Shown: positions 1-13,760 of the stretch, in pieces
Position numbering within the stretch: position 1 is the stretch's first letter
Layout of the letters: each line of letters opens with the position of its first letter
Assembly: GCA_921293015.1 (NCBI GenBank)
Contig: OV121087.1
Coordinates: 3,484,501-3,548,500 of the forward strand
Direction of reading: 5' to 3'
Source of the DNA: Phorcus lineatus
Lineage: Eukaryota; Mollusca; Gastropoda; Trochida; Trochidae
Length of the DNA: 64,000 bases
Program-made: the position numbers and the translations under genes
Notes under the pieces: model-generated
The model's input: only the letters and a program-made list of their open reading frames with translations
Told to the model about the DNA's origin: nothing
The model's database searches: none

Positions 1-395
1 AATGTTATTGTGAGGTGTTTAGATGCAGTTTTTTAATACTGATGATATTGCGAGGAATTTAAATGTAGATCTTTTATTCCAATGTTATTACGAGGTGATT
101 AAATACAGATCTTTGTTTCTCATGTAATTGTGAGGTGTTTAAAAGCAGATCTCTTGTTCTAATGTTATTGCAACATGTTTAATTGCAGATCTTTGGTTGT
201 AATGTCATTGCGAGGTGTTTACCGGGTAAATGCAGATCTTTTGTTCTAATGTTATTGTGAAGTGTTTAAATGCAGTTCTTTGTTTCTAATGTTATTGCGA
301 GGCGTTTGAATACAGATCTTTGATTCTAATGTTATTACGAGGCATTTAAATGCAGATCTTTGGTTCTTATGATTTGAAAGGCATCCATGCAGATC
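1..395. repeat. Minisatellite, 40-bp unit
   Basis: About ten head-to-tail copies of a diverged 40-bp unit, consensus near aatgttattgcgaggtgttt followed by aaatgcagatctttgttct. The array runs off the left edge of the window, so its true length is unknown. The unit near 201-247 carries a 7-base insertion (see findings). No coding potential. Confidence 0.92.
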
Positions 396-2052
396 TTTAG
401 TTCAGTTGGTCTTTACAGGCATCCAAGCAGATTTTTGGTTCAAAGTTCCTGCAATGTATATAAACCTCAATGGAGAAAGCACTCTGAAACTGAATTTATG
501 AAGACAAAATATCCTTAGCTCATCTCCTTTTTCACACAAGTTGAAATATTTCTGTTCAAGTTATGTTACCCAAATATCGCAGACACATTGCCGAAGGTCT
601 CAAATGACATTTAAGTTGTTTAAAGGTTATGATATTTATGACAAGCTTGTGTTATGGAAAAGAAATTAGACAACCAAATAGAATTATGTAAAAACATTTT
701 TCAAATATCAATAACATGTAAAAGACATATTAATTTTTTCATATTGAAACTTTGTAATTGTTTCTGCTACAATTTTATCTCTCTGTCAGAGCAGGTAAAT
801 GTTTAGGTGCACAATGATTTAATAGGTTGAATTTACACCATAAACTGTAGTTCCAACTCTGTAGTTGCAATGCTTCACACCTCCATTATGTCAACAGGTT
901 CCACTGCAATGCACAACTACAATGTTTTTGCATGCTTTCCTCAGGCATTTATTTATAACCTACAATACATGTGATACTGTTGAAAGAATCCTTAGTTTCT
1001 GATCATCTCAAATTAAAAAAATCAGGAAGAAATATGTCTTTGCTCCCACTCATTTCACAAATAAAGAATTTCTTGCAAGCCATTAGAGGTGGAGAAAATA
1101 GGATGCTGATTAATATTCTTTGAGAATATAGATGAATTTAGTTAAAAAAATGAATATTTTTTTCTTTCAACAAGTATTTCTTGTAGACCTCTTTCCCATC
1201 AGTGCTGTACATGTGAAAGAAATCTGGAAAATGTGAAGAAATTCTAACATAAGTAGACACACGGGATGATTTACATATCACATTAGTACCACCTTTAAAA
1301 CATTTTCTTTTAAAACATTCATTTATATGTTATTTTTTGTTTGATTGATAAACAAGCAAATGTGGACAAAATTCATTATTGGATTTGTATTTGAATTCAA
1401 ACTTCAATTATCCCAACAATAAAAAACTCTATAACTATAATCTCTATAGTTTTATTATTAATTTCATAGAATTATTATCAATTAAGTGTTACCGGCGGTA
1501 GATCCATCTGGTGACCCTTATCCTACTCAATGTGAAAACTGTAGCTGGACTTTAATGTCAATGATTTTCAGCACATTACAGCAAAAATATAAAGAGGATA
1601 GTTATCTCATTAATTAACAGTATATAACAGTATATTTTCTCAGTTCTAATCAATCAGATAATAAATATACGACCTGAAAATAGAAACCGACAAGTGAAAT
1701 GCAATATCTTAATTAACCTCATTTTTATTGATAGAAACTGTTGAATGTTTGACTTGGTATGTCACAAAGTAAATGTATGTATACAGCTATCAAAATACTT
1801 AAACACATCCATTGCATATTTTCCTAAAAGAGTTTTTTTTAGAAAGATGATCACATGGTGTTATTTCTTGAAACTGGGTTAATTTTTGCTTTTGAATGTT
1901 TATGAAATCTTTATAGAGCAGCATGTCTTTATTTATCTTTGTCTTTGTTTATGCTTTGACCAAGTGATCATTTTAGACTTTTGTATGAAATTTAAGAAAT
2001 ATATTGTGATTTTGTAGTCATACTCAATTTGGAAATTGAAACCTGTTGATCA
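396..2052. other. AT-rich intergenic or intronic DNA with one SINE relic
   Basis: No gene recognised. The stretch near 780-960 contains 'aggttccactgcaatgcacaac' type sequence matching the body of the SINE family seen intact at 19824, 44021 and 53766, so it looks like a very old, 5'-degraded copy. The rest is AT-rich DNA without open frames of note. Confidence 0.5.
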
Positions 2053-2884
2053 GGAACTTGCTGAAAGTCAGTAGAGGGTGTACAGTCATTACAGTGAGCT
2101 TGCTGACCAGTCAGTGGAGGGTGTACAGTCAGTACAGTGAGCTTGCTGAAAGTCAGTAGAGGATGTACAGTGAGCTTGCTGAAAGTCAGTGGAGGGTGTA
2201 CAGTCAGGACAGTGAGCTTGCTGACCAGTCAGTAGAGGGTGTACAGTCAGTACAGTGAGCTTGCTGACCAGTCAGTAGAGGGTGTAGTCAGTACAGTGAG
2301 CTTGCTGACCAGTCAGTAGAGGGTTTAGTCAGTACAGTGAACTTGCTGAAAGTCAGTAGAGGGTGTAGTCAGTACAGTGAGCTTGCTGAAAGTCAGTAGA
2401 GGGTGTACAGTCAGTACAGTGAACTTGCTGAAAGTCAGTAGAGGGTGTAGTCAGTACAGTGAGCTTGCTGAAAGTCAGTAGAGGGTGTACAGTCAGTACA
2501 GTGAACTTGCTGAAAGTCAGTAGAGGGTGTAGTCAGTACAGTGAGCTTGCTGAAAGTCAGTAGAGGGTGTACAGTCAGTACAGTGAACTTGCTGAAAGTC
2601 AGTAGAGGGTGTACAGTCAGTACAGTGAACTTGCTGAAAGTCAGTAGAGGGTGTACAGTCAGTACAGTGAGCTTGCTGACCAGTCAGTAGAGGGTGTACA
2701 GTCAGTACAGTAAGCTTGCTGAAAGTCAGTAGAGGGTGTATAGTCAGTACAGTGAGCTTGCTGAAAGTCAGTAGAGGGTGTACAGTCAGTACAGTGAGCT
2801 TGCTGACCAGTCAGTAGAGGGTGTACAGTCAGTACAGTGAACGTGCTGAAAGTCAGTAGAGGGTGTACAGTCAGTACAGTGAAC
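2053..2884. repeat. Minisatellite, 40-43-bp unit
   Basis: About twenty copies of a unit reading approximately cttgctgaaagtcagtagag then ggtgtacagtcagtacagtgag. Two axes of variation occur: 'gctgaaagtc' versus 'gctgaccagtc', and presence or absence of 'aca' in 'gtgtacagtcag'. The 94-residue minus-strand frame over 2659-2943 is simply the translated repeat and is not a gene. Confidence 0.93.
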
Positions 2885-3492
2885 ATCATAATCATCTTTC
2901 TCATGTTTGCTGGTCTAAAGATGAAAATGAAGCAAATGAACAATATTTTTCAGCAACTTTTGATTCAGTAATCTTTTATTTTGAAATCAAAACTTATGAA
3001 CACAATGCACATATTAAAGTCTATAAGTTTTGATATCACAGTGAAAGATATGGATTAATCAATGTATGGATGAGGATCATATGAAGGAAAGGTTGAACGT
3101 ACACGACATTGTAAAAACCAAACATCACAAAGATGAAATCAAACATCATCACAACCTTTCAATAAATGATCTCCAAGTCAAGTTAATTTACCTAGGACTG
3201 CATGCATGGATGTGAGATATTTTTCAGCAACTTTTGTATCAGTAGGGACATAATAATCGTAATTATAATGAGTATTTATAAAGTGCTATATCCATACACA
3301 AGGGGCATGCTTATGCCTGTCTAGACATTTTAACATTGTCAGGTCTTGTCAAAAACCTAGATGAAAAGACAAATGATGAATGTTTGCACTATCTCAGTAA
3401 AAGGTCTAAGTTATCAATGACTTTTTACTTACTTACTGTCTCCTCTTCATGCTAGAGCACATAGGGGCTCTACCAAAGATCCTAAGTCCTGA
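2885..3492. other. Spacer between minisatellites
   Basis: About 600 bases of AT-rich sequence with no supported gene, RNA or element. Confidence 0.5.
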
Positions 3493-4089
3493 GCCCATTG
3501 TGTATTTGACCCCAGGGTATATATGACCCCAGTGTATTTGACCCCAGTGTATATATGACCCCAGTGTATATGACCCAGTGTGTATTTGACCCCAGTTTAT
3601 GTATGACCCCAGTGTATATGACCCAGTGTGTATTTGACCCAAGTGTATATGACCCCAGTGTGTATTTGACCCAAGTGTATTTGACCCCAGTGTATATATG
3701 ACCCCAGTGTGTATTTGACCTCATTGTGTATCTGACCCCAGTGTGTATTTGACCCCAGTGTATATATGACCCCAGTGTGTATTTGACCCCAGTGTATATA
3801 CATATGACCCCAGTGTAAATTTGACCCCAGTGTATATTTTACCCCACTGTGTACATGACCCCAGTGTATATTTGACCTCAGTGTATATTTGACCCCAGTG
3901 TAAATTTGACCCTAGTGTATATTTGACCCAAGTGTATATATGACCCCAGTGTAAATTTGACCCCAGTGTAAATTTGACCCCAGTGTGTATTTGACCCCAG
4001 TGTGTATTTGACCCCAGTGTATATTTGACCCCAGTGTGTATTTGACCCCAGTGTATATTTGACCCCAGTGTGTATTTGACCCCAGTGTC
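3493..4089. repeat. Minisatellite, 15-18-bp unit (gaccccagtgtatat)
   Basis: Roughly 35 short units alternating gaccccagtgtatatat and gaccccagtgtgtattt, with occasional length variants. Several overlapping minus-strand frames of 68-80 residues rich in WGQIHTGV are translations of this repeat, not proteins. Confidence 0.93.
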
Positions 4090-4844
4090 TCCTTGTTCCG
4101 TCCATCCTTGTTCAGAAATGACCTTAGATGTTCAATAACATGTTGAGAGGATCCAAGAAAGTGTGGCTATGTGCACATGTATTTACTTCCTTATATTTAT
4201 ACATTGTTTATCTTAGTGTGTGTTAAACTTTCTAAAAAACTGTCAGTTCTAAAAAAAACATGTTGATGTTGATAGACAACAAATGCGTCATGTCTGTATC
4301 TCACTGCAGATGACTCATCCCTTTTGTCATGTGAAATTAATCTAATGTGGAAATAATTTTAGTGTTTCAACTTTCAGAATGAGAGATGAACACTTCAAAA
4401 TGATATTCTTGTGGTTCCATAGTTTGTATGACCATATTACTAAAGTACAACAACTATTATTTGACAGCTAATTTATTCATCTCTTCAAATCAAACACTAC
4501 ACAATATGAAGAAGCAAAGTAAATTTCCTGCTTTTTGCAACAATTATTCTTTAGATTTATTCACATCAAAGATAACTCTTTTATTAAATGAAGAACTCTT
4601 TTATTAAATGAAGAAACCTTGATTTTGTTGTTCAGGCAGTAATATCATGAATCATGCTGGAGAGCTTTGATTAGGGATTAACAATGAAGTTCTATTTGAA
4701 TCCATTCTAAGTCTCCTGTCATTAAAGATCTGACAGATCCCATTCAGAACGTACTGATCTTTGCAGCAAGTCAGGACTTACACTACTCAATGAAATCTGT
4801 TTACATTACTTCCTGAAATGTCTACAAGCACATGAGCAGATGCA
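4090..4844. other. Intergenic, nothing recognised
   Basis: AT-rich sequence with a small duplication (aactcttttattaaatgaag twice near 4575-4612). No gene or RNA seen. Confidence 0.5.
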
Positions 4845-4905
4845 GAAGTGTTTGAATCCCATCCATATCATCCCTAAGAATCAGATGTTGCTTCCTTGCT
4901 TAAAA
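4845..4905 (+). mobile_element. Relic of tRNA-derived SINE (second family)
   Basis: The order 'gtttgaatccca', a short spacer and 'gatgttgcttccttgctt' parallels the B-box and body of the element at 9971-10180. It is short and diverged, so only a relic is claimed. Confidence 0.35.
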
Positions 4906-7900
4906 GCAGGTTGTAGGGACTGTAGGTCGAGAGGCTCTACCTGCATCCCCATTGGTTAGTATGCGGCTCGCTTGCGAGAATAGAGCATTCGGCGACAGAA
5001 ATTTCGGTCTATAGGGACTGGTGGCCTGTATCGGTTGAAACATTAACTCTTGTCAGGCCAATCATTTGCTCTTGTTTCATTAACACTGGCAATTGGCAAG
5101 TTGTTGGGGTAGAAATCTTTGCAATAGTACTCTATCATCAGATAACATAAAAACTTTAATAGTAAAGCAAACTATCGATAGTGTTGAAAGTGTTATTTTC
5201 CTGGTAATGATTATATTTATGATGACCTTAGTAAGAATAATCAACAAGTTCAGTTATTTGTAATGTTAAAAGATGAGAAGTTTTTGTTTAGAGTGGAGAA
5301 TCCTGGTTGAAATGGTGTAAAATGGCTGAAATCAGTTTTATCAATCAAATGTTGCTTTAAAATCTTGGGATATCACAGCTGAAATACTTTTTTGATTGGA
5401 TCCAAAACTAACACAATAGTGACAATCACAGTAGTGGGCCACATTAGTCTTTCACTATTGCAATAGTAGTTTGTAATAGACAATCTCTATTAAAAATGTC
5501 AAATTTGATCAATAGTTACTGGTTACAATCTTGAACGTAAAGATGATTAAGGAACAAAGTGTTTGGAATTAGCGTTAATGAATTGCTTGAGATCTTTCCA
5601 AGATCTTTCAGAATCAAACTTTAAATGAACAAACAATATTCTATCCAAGTGAAAAACCTGTAATTGATTGATGAGATGCAATAACTTGTGATCCTTTGAT
5701 TGAGATTACAGGCAATGAAGTCAGTGAGATTATGTTTTAATTGATATCCATGATCTCAAAACCAAATTGTGCAACTCTAAAGCTCTTTCTTGTTAAGTTG
5801 ATATCAAATTGATCAGCTTATACTTATGTTTGCATCAAACCAATCTTACATCTATCATCGTAATATTTGTACGATTACTCTGTGGGTTTATGTTGATCAA
5901 ATTTTCATGATTTGGTGTTTGAATTGGTAAAAACAATTCCACTGTCTTTTTTAACCTGCTCGTTATGTGTGCGTTTGTGTCATTCTGCTGTTATCATTTA
6001 TCAAAATGCTAATGATGCGCTTCCAAATGAAAACTTCCTAATTATGCACTTGTGCAAGAAGCAATAAAAAATCCATAGAACTTATTGTCTATTCATCTTA
6101 CCAGCTTCTAATGTTTCACAAAGCAGTCATGATGCAAGGCATCAGATCAATTATTCCTGAGGAGTTATGTCATTATTCTGGACATGAAAGTTTAATTGTT
6201 CGTGTTCATATCATTCTCATGTCGAGTGTGAGAAAGCACAATTTGACAGTACAGGTGTGTTCCGCTGGACCGAAGACTTCAAATGCCTTCCAGTGTTTGA
6301 CAACAAGCAGGTATACGTCTCTTGATCTGAGAGATCTGCCTGTACTGTACTTTGTTTCAAAAATCTTCTGATAGAAGGGAACATCACCTCCTCTTATTTG
6401 TATTTCAGTGTGAGCAGTTTGAACTTTTGTCTCCTTTTTACATGAAGTCATGGAGAGTTTGAAGGATAGATGTTATTCACTCTAACACTCGTTTACCATA
6501 ATGTTGCAGTGCTGTTTGTTATTCACTGTACTCTTGAGATCTTTTCTTTTGTTGATCCAATCTGGAGAACATAAAAGATCCTGCAAGAGTGGCAGGGGCA
6601 TCCGGAGTCAGAATATGTCTGATGGTGCCGATAGTTCTTGGGAGATATAGTGACAAACTCTGCACAGATTGCAATCAAAGTTAGCTGTACTGTGAGTTAG
6701 GCAGGTCTGAACAAAATGGTTCTTTTCTTGTTAAAGTTGACAAGGCTTGAGTTCATTCATCTGTGTGTTGCACACATGTTTACAGTAAGATGTAAATCAA
6801 AAACTTATTAGATGTGATTGTAGAGTGTCACTGTGTTTCAAACTTTCCATGAACTATGAAAGACTTTAGAAAAATTGTCACATATGGGATGTGGGAAGAA
6901 GTTACTTGACTAACCTCTGTTAGAAGAAGATGTGAACACAAATATTTAAAGCTGAATGTTTTTGTTTGTTAGGTTGTTTGACTTACCCACCAAATATATT
7001 AGCATGGTTGGATTTTAACTAATTCAAGATATAAAATGTTTATGGTATTCAAAATTGAAGATTTGTAGTACAACATATATATATCTTATGCATGAACATA
7101 CAATTCCCAAAAATGAATGAAATTGTTTCATTAATGTCTAGTCTATAAATGTGTCAAGTGTCCTTCCCTTTTTTGTACTATGAGAAGGACTATAATTTCA
7201 GGAAAGAACATGATAATTATGTTTCTTTATTTAGATCTGATTATATAGATCTGTACAGATGCAAGAATACTTATTTACTTACTAAGAGTAATTGATTCGA
7301 GAATGTTCTATCTATCCATCGTTATGTATTAGGTAAAATGCAAGGTTGGAAACTAGGCTGCACTTCGCAATCAAATATATCAAAGCTAACATTGTGTCAC
7401 TTAACACCAATTTGAAATATAAAATTTGAATGTCATTAGCTGAAAAAGAAAGTTAATATGCAATGTGCATGCGTGATGCGAGATCAGGGCCCTGAGCATC
7501 ATAAGACTTATGTAGGTCACAGCGTATATTGATTATTTGAGCTTCTGCTCCCAATGACTAGAGACGGTGGAATACTAGGTCTGACGAGCACACACACGGA
7601 CGGTTTTGTCTCCTACTGGAGCACCGTAGTCTCCTCTTCGCTGTTTTGGATTTATGTTTACCAGTTTGTGAGGAGGAACAGTGTTGTGTCAGAAACTTTG
7701 CCTGCATTTTCCACCCCTCATAATTCTGAGAGACTCTGGTTTCCAGTGAAGATCTATATGGCAGCGCCTTCCTTCTTGAAATTTGTCTGCTGACAGACGA
7801 GTGCCTTGTAAGGTTTGTTACCAATGAATTTTGTCATACGGAATTGGTTCTTTCTGTCAGGGTTTCACTATTGATCAATTTGGTGAAGATCTATGAAGGA

Positions 7901-9845
7901 TTTTCTCATTGTCATGGTAACCAAATATTGTTGTTAGGTCATGTCATATAAGATGTCATACAACTAACTTGATAGTGAATTAATTGTGTATGTGACATGC
8001 ATTTAGCTTATTGTTACGAGCATTTGCTAAGCTTTGTAATTGACATGTGTTTATTTTTTTCTCTGATACAGTTATATTACATTTCATTTATCTTTTTATG
8101 AATGACCTTTGATTTAGATAAAGTTTTGGTTGCAAATTTATGTTTATCACAAACTTTAAATCTTTAAAATAGAATTTTATAATTATCATCATATATTCAT
8201 AAAATCTATATTATATCTAAAGTATATGTTTGAACGCAATAATTATCTCATTCCCCCTCATTTTGTCTATGCTTGAATATTTAGAAATAGAAGTGAGAGA
8301 ACTTTTTCTCAGAAATACCTGCGTATATTATGCAAATATTTGGTGCAAGTCACTGTACTTGTTGGCACATCAAAGCCAGTCTACAGGTGAAAGCAAGGTG
8401 TTATTTATAATATACATAGATTGATTAAAGGATAGGCACTGCCTATATTGTTGATACACATGCCTTCACTACAAACATTTTGTCTTTGAAGCTTTTTACT
8501 AACAGGAAGAGATGTAAATTTACATAAACAATATTGGTTACCTTTTCATTGAAAGGAATATTGCCTTAGTTGTTAATTAGTGTGAATGAAATATACATGT
8601 TGTGAGTGAATTACTTAGTAAGATTATGTTGCTATACAGAATTGTGAAACATCTAAAAATAACATTTTGTAGTCGGAATTTTGGATATTGTCTTTTAAAA
8701 TGAATTTTTGTTAAATCTGAAAAAGGAATGGTTTGTGTATTATTAAGTGTCTTATTGGAATAGATTTTATATGAAGTTAGAAAATTAGTCTCAAAATCTA
8801 CAAGAATTCATTTGTTCCTATTGAATGTCAAAAAATTAATTCTGTCAATGTGTAAACAAATCTCAAATCCTATTTCATGCTATAAGGTTTTGTCTTATAA
8901 ATATTGAGTTATGGTTTTAAACAATATGCAATATTTCACATAACAATAGAATAAATTTACATGACAACTGCTATATTAATGTTCTCTCATAGGAACACAA
9001 GCACCTAGTCAAACTTTGCCTATTTGAGACTTTAATGATCAGGAAAATTCCATGAAATATAAAAACATAAAACATCTATTCAAAAGCACAATAAAATTTT
9101 GATCTTAGCTGCTCATTATTTATAATAGTTTTAAGACTTAGATCAAACTCAGTTTAGATTCGAAGAATGATTGTTTAAAACAATTAATGAGAAAGATACT
9201 TTCAGGATTTATGTTAGTAAAAGTATAATGAATCATAATGAAATTTTTTCTCAAAACTCACAACTCACAAAAATCAAAACTCACAAAAATAACAGTTGAT
9301 AATAGTTGGATTAAAAAAATGTTATACTTTGTTTGACATAAATGATTTTTCGAAAGTCATTCAAATTCTTTTTAATCATCATTATGTATATTTGACGAAA
9401 AAAATATAGAAAACCTCAATACTTTTTATTGTATTACATATCAAAGTAATCTTCTCTTCCATATTTTATACCATCACTCAAAATACCATCTTAGTGGATA
9501 TTTTGCAAATTAATCAGATAATATTCCTTCTAGAGTTTAAAGAAAAGAGAATGTTGTATAGAATAACTTAATGGAGTTCATGGAAGTTCCCTGGGAATGT
9601 TCAGTGCTAATGCCTAACACTTCACCATTCCATCTGAAATGTCGTTTGATATAATCTTATAATTTTTCTTACTAGTTTCTATGTTGTGGACCCTGTATAG
9701 CATGTATACAGGGGTTGAAACCCGGCCCTTTAAAAGTGACAGCTTTTATCTATCATGATAATTTAAATGCTATATTGCGATTTCTAAAAACAGTTTTGGT
9801 AGAGCATTATTCTTAAAAAATTATTGACAGTCATGAATGCATTGA
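4906..9845. other. Long AT-rich intergenic stretch
   Basis: No gene supported. Open frames at 6111-6371 (+) and 7554-7793 (+) lack recognisable domains, have opposite-strand frames of similar length, and show no coding-like composition. The slightly more GC-balanced piece at 7480-7800 may be an old element or an unrecognised exon, but nothing in it identifies it. Confidence 0.45.
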
Positions 9846-9917
9846 TGTTGAGCGGAGGGCGCCGCTAATAGCTGAAATATTGCCCAAGCGGCGTTAAACA
9901 ATAACTCACTAACTTGA
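9846..9917 (+). mobile_element. 3' end of a tRNA-SINE (tail only)
   Basis: Contains 'gctgaaatattgcccaagcg' followed by 'gcgttaaacaataactcac', the characteristic 3' end of the SINE family found intact elsewhere in the window. The tRNA-like head is missing, so the copy is 5'-truncated. Confidence 0.6.
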
Positions 9918-9970
9918 GCGGAGGATATATCTTTGGGTGGGTGTGGTGTCCTAAGGTCAAGGTTCACTTC

Positions 9971-10180
9971 AGGAGGTATGTTGGTAGAGCGTCACTTCAT
10001 CACCTTACAGACCCGGGTTCTATTCCTGGTCGCATCATGTCAAGAGACATTGAAAGATGGGAGTTGTTGTTCCTTTGCTCAACATTCAGCATTATAAGGA
10101 CAGAACAAAACATCAACTGGTGCTGCACAGTGTGGCTTCGGGGCTTTTGGCACAAAAAGAATTTCCCATGTTAACTTGAA
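9971..10180 (+). mobile_element. tRNA-derived SINE, second family
   Basis: A tRNA-like head at 9971-10035 has an A-box-like 'ttggtagagcgtc' and a B-box-like 'gggttctattcc' about 35 bases apart. It is followed by a body 'ggagttgttgttcctttgct' and 'cattataaggacagaac'. A body-only copy follows at 10241-10325. The head cannot be a functional tRNA because its arms do not pair cleanly. Confidence 0.55.
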
Positions 10181-10240
10181 CTGAGTACAATAAAGAGTTT
10201 TAAAAATGATTATCATTATGTAATACCAAAAGTAGTAATA

Positions 10241-10325
10241 GGATGGAAGCTGTTGCTTCCTTGCTTGGTTTTCAACATTATAAGGATGAAACTACACTTG
10301 AAATGGCTCTACACTGTAGCAATGG
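10241..10325 (+). mobile_element. Body-only copy of the second SINE family
   Basis: 'ggatggaagctgttgcttcc', 'ttcaacattataaggatgaa' and 'ggctctacactgtagcaatgg' align with 10051-10140 of the preceding element. No tRNA-like head is visible. Confidence 0.5.
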
Positions 10326-10587
10326 TTGCCAATGGCAGAAAACTAATAATATATATGCACAAAGGAGACTTTTCATATATCCAATCAGTCTTGGCTAATA
10401 TAAGAGAGAATTGAGATAAGTAGTTTTGGGGACCTGGGGTAGATTTAATTTGAAGTGTTACATCTTTACATGGCATTTTGGAAATTTCAGATAAAATAAT
10501 CAACTTCTTTATTGAAAGAATGCTGCATACTTTGAGTTGTTCTTGACAACATCTAGCACAGTTAAGCCGAAGACAAAAATATAAGTG

Positions 10588-10960
10588 GGTACTCTGCTTT
10601 AAAGAATACTTGTGTATCAGCAGTTCCCCATCTTCTGATGCTGAATAGGTTTCACTTTTTTCTGTCATAGCTTGTGTTGTTTTAGAAAGCTATAGCGCCA
10701 AGTATGGGGTACATACTCTGGTATCATTTAAAGATTTCTTTATCATCCCTAACCCCATCATCTGATGCTGAAGAGGTTTGTCCCCAACTCTGTCACAGGA
10801 TGTATTGCTCTTGAGAGCTGGAGGGTCAAGTATGGGAGGGATACTCTGGTATTTTTTGAAGATTGTATAACATGTCTGCTCTCAACATCTGATAGGTCGG
10901 AGGTTTTATCCTTCCCCTTGTTTAGTCCCCCTCCTCCACAAGTTGACTTAACTCCTTTCC
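10588..10960. repeat. Diverged ~125-bp tandem repeat, three copies
   Basis: The marker 'actctgctttaaagaata' (10591), 'actctggtatcatttaaaga' (10715) and 'actctggtattttttgaaga' (10843) recurs at 124- and 128-base spacing. Each copy also carries a 'catc(t)tctgatgctgaa..aggtt' block and, in the first two, 'caagtatggg'. The flanking open frames (10309-10668 minus, 10765-10992 plus) lie within this repeat and are not supported as genes. Confidence 0.6.
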
Positions 10961-11099
10961 AATTCCTTCAGAAAATCAAGCAAACGTTTTAGTCTGATCC
11001 AAATGCTTTCTGAGACAGACGAGGCATGTGTTTTCACATGCACACACTTTGTCGGATGTGCACAGGTAATTTTGCATGAGCTGTTGTCCAAAAAATATA

Positions 11100-11300
11100 T
11101 CCCACTAGGGTCTCAGCAACTTTGTCTGAAGCAGAGAAGTGTGCTACATGCAGTAAAGTTAAATTTTGGGTGCCATGCTGAACAAAATTTCAGCCAACAC
11201 CACTAATGGTTCACCAGTTCCAGCCAATTGCTCACAGGTTCTACAGCAATGGATAGCCACATTAGTGTTGCGAGCTTTCTGCCTGTTACAGCTAAAAGGG
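11100..11300 (+). mobile_element. Diverged partial copy of the tRNA-SINE family
   Basis: 'cagcaactttgtctgaagca', 'atggttcaccagttccagcc', 'cagcaatggatagccacatt' and 'agtgttgcgagctttct' match the body of the intact SINE at 44021-44320. Head and tail are degraded. Confidence 0.7.
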
Positions 11301-12355
11301 CGATTTATCTGATTGCTATGTGATATTGATGCCTACATTTCGATGAAAGTTTTGTGAAGTTACCTAAAATAATGTTTGGGGTATTGAGGTATCAAGTTTC
11401 AACTTTAAGGGCCCATAACTCATGAATCAAATTTTAATAAACAGGCTTGGAAAGGGAGCTGTTTTTGTATCAGGCCACCTTTTCATAAACATGTCCACAA
11501 AATATTTAATAAAAAAGTAAAAAAATAGATCTTCAAGACTTTAGCCATTATGCCTTAGATTCTTGGTTAATATTTCTTTAGTTTATACCTTAGACAATAA
11601 AAAAGGTACAGGTATGAAGGCAAGAAGAACTCTCAATTTGTATCATATAAAACGATGGAAATTGAAATCAATATCCTTATTCTTGTCTTTGCCCAATACT
11701 TTTGTTTTGTTGCTCACACCTTTGTCTCTTTTTACACACTTTATGTCTTTAAACACTACATTTATTAATTCCGCAAGTCTCAAAGTGTTGGAGATGTATT
11801 TATATTTTGTTTATACCACTGGACCTGGTAGGGGGTATAGCATCTGTTTATCCACGTGTCACGAAACGTTTCTGGAGCATAACTTGAAAAACATATGACA
11901 AATTAGTTATGAACGTTACTCCGTGATGTCTATTTGTAGTTAAAATACTAGGGTGCTAAAAATACATCCACATTTCATGATTTATTTGTATTGAAACCAA
12001 AAATCTTTTTCAGCTCTGATACTTGTATAGCTATGTAAGGCACATGTTAGAAAGTGACCATCACTCAACATATAATTAGAGTTTTAGAATAAGGCCTTTT
12101 TCACTGAGTTTTTAATTTTATTAAAAATTCATAAACACATGCTATTCACTTCCTCCTGGTTACTTCCAAGGCTTATTTCATGTCTTGAAAATTCCCAACA
12201 TCGTAGTCTCCTAGATCATTTTGATGGTTTCATTATGTTATAGTTTCCCATTTTGAATCTCTGTATATAAAATCTTTTACAGTTTAATAAAATTAAATTT
12301 CTAGCAAAACAATTTATAGGACTCTTCAAGTCATACAGTATCTATTCTATGTATG

Positions 12356-12356
<1 letters not shown>
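11301..12356. other. Intergenic, possible old element fragments
   Basis: 'caagtttcaactttaagggc' with 'ccataactcatgaatcaaa' near 11390-11430 resembles the internal units of the relic at 13761-14190. The 111-residue frame at 11563-11898 has no recognisable motif. No gene called. Confidence 0.4.
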
Positions 12357-12446
<90 letters not shown>

Positions 12447-12447
12447 A
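12349..12447. repeat. (AT)n microsatellite
   Basis: About 45 uninterrupted AT dinucleotides preceded by 'atgtatgtatgtat'. The exact length in the source genome should be treated with caution. Confidence 0.95.
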
Positions 12448-13760
12448 TAGTGTCAGTGTCCTCACCATTATCTATTAAGATTTTAAGGTATAATTTAACT
12501 TTGCTATCCCGTTCAGTGAATTTTTCCTGGCGCTCTTGAAGGTACAGGGTATCTAATAAGGGTGTAACAATTGACTTATCACATTGTTGCTGTATCGATT
12601 ATTTACTTTATCAATAATGATTATAAACACTTTCCATCATTTCGATCGCACTGCTCACTGTTGATAGTTGGAAAGTGAAATCAAGATGTTTATATGAATC
12701 TATTAGTGAAATTTGCTGACTAGTAACAACTGCAATTTTGAGATATGAAAAAATTCTGATGATCAACCGAAAAATGCAAGACTATCCTTCTTTATGCTAT
12801 AGGCTTAGGGAAGTTCAGCTGACTTTAAAATCTTAAAGACACTGTAACACAATTATTCTTGAACTGTATTATTTTATTTAATTCCTTTTTGATCATTAGT
12901 CACCCCTAGTATTTAACTCGTTTTTGTTTCTGTATTACTGCTCATTTGTCAGATGTCACCTGAGATGTCGTATTTCCTACAAATTCATGACATATCTGTG
13001 AAACAATGATTCCCTGATAGAAACATCTACACACATTATGGAAGTTCACAAGTTTGACATGAAGATGTCTATCACCTGACAGAATTAAGTACGTGTGAAG
13101 TACTCTATAAACCGAAATTCATTGAAAGTGCTTGATTCTTATCTGTCTATTTGTATAACTTTGTGTTAGACTTCTCTCCCTAAAATACACGTAAATAATG
13201 GTCCTAATTGAAACTTGACATGTATCAAGTAGTAGTAGTTATCACCATGTTGTCTGTCACATTAAATCATTACATATATAGATATGTTGTGCTGATGCTT
13301 TCCATAGATACAGGTTGTGTTCATGCATATGTAGAGTATTACAAAACATAGGTATAATCATAATATAATATATATAATGTAATAATACAGTTTTGAATTT
13401 AGATTTGGCTTGAGTTTCTTTACGTATAGTTGAATCAGCTGTGTTTATAAACAGAATATATATTTTTTACCACTTGTTTCTTGTTGCGCACTTAAGGCAT
13501 TGTGTGATTACGTTTTTGTTGTATTTGTGAATGACAGATATTCATTCTTCTTTTTACCTTAGCTCTGTGTTTCTGATATTATTGACATAAAATATGTATT
13601 TATTGTCCCTTTTTTTTTTTAATAGCAAAATTTGTGTATTTAGGGTGATCGAGAAAAAGTTGTTAAGTGTTTTTAAAATTTTTAAAATCTGATTTTAAGA
13701 TAGATTATTGTATCGACCATTTCTTTGATGTTTGGGAGGTAGGAATAATGTATAGTTATT
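12448..13760. other. Intergenic, nothing recognised
   Basis: AT-rich DNA with a poly-T run at about 13609-13620 and no supported coding or RNA feature. Confidence 0.5.

Noticed and set aside
7554-7793. 79-codon frame in a more GC-balanced patch
   Set aside because: Overlapped by an 88-codon opposite-strand frame, and neither has a recognisable motif. Could be an old element.
11563-11898. 111-codon plus-strand frame
   Set aside because: AT-rich, no recognisable domain and no splice or promoter context.
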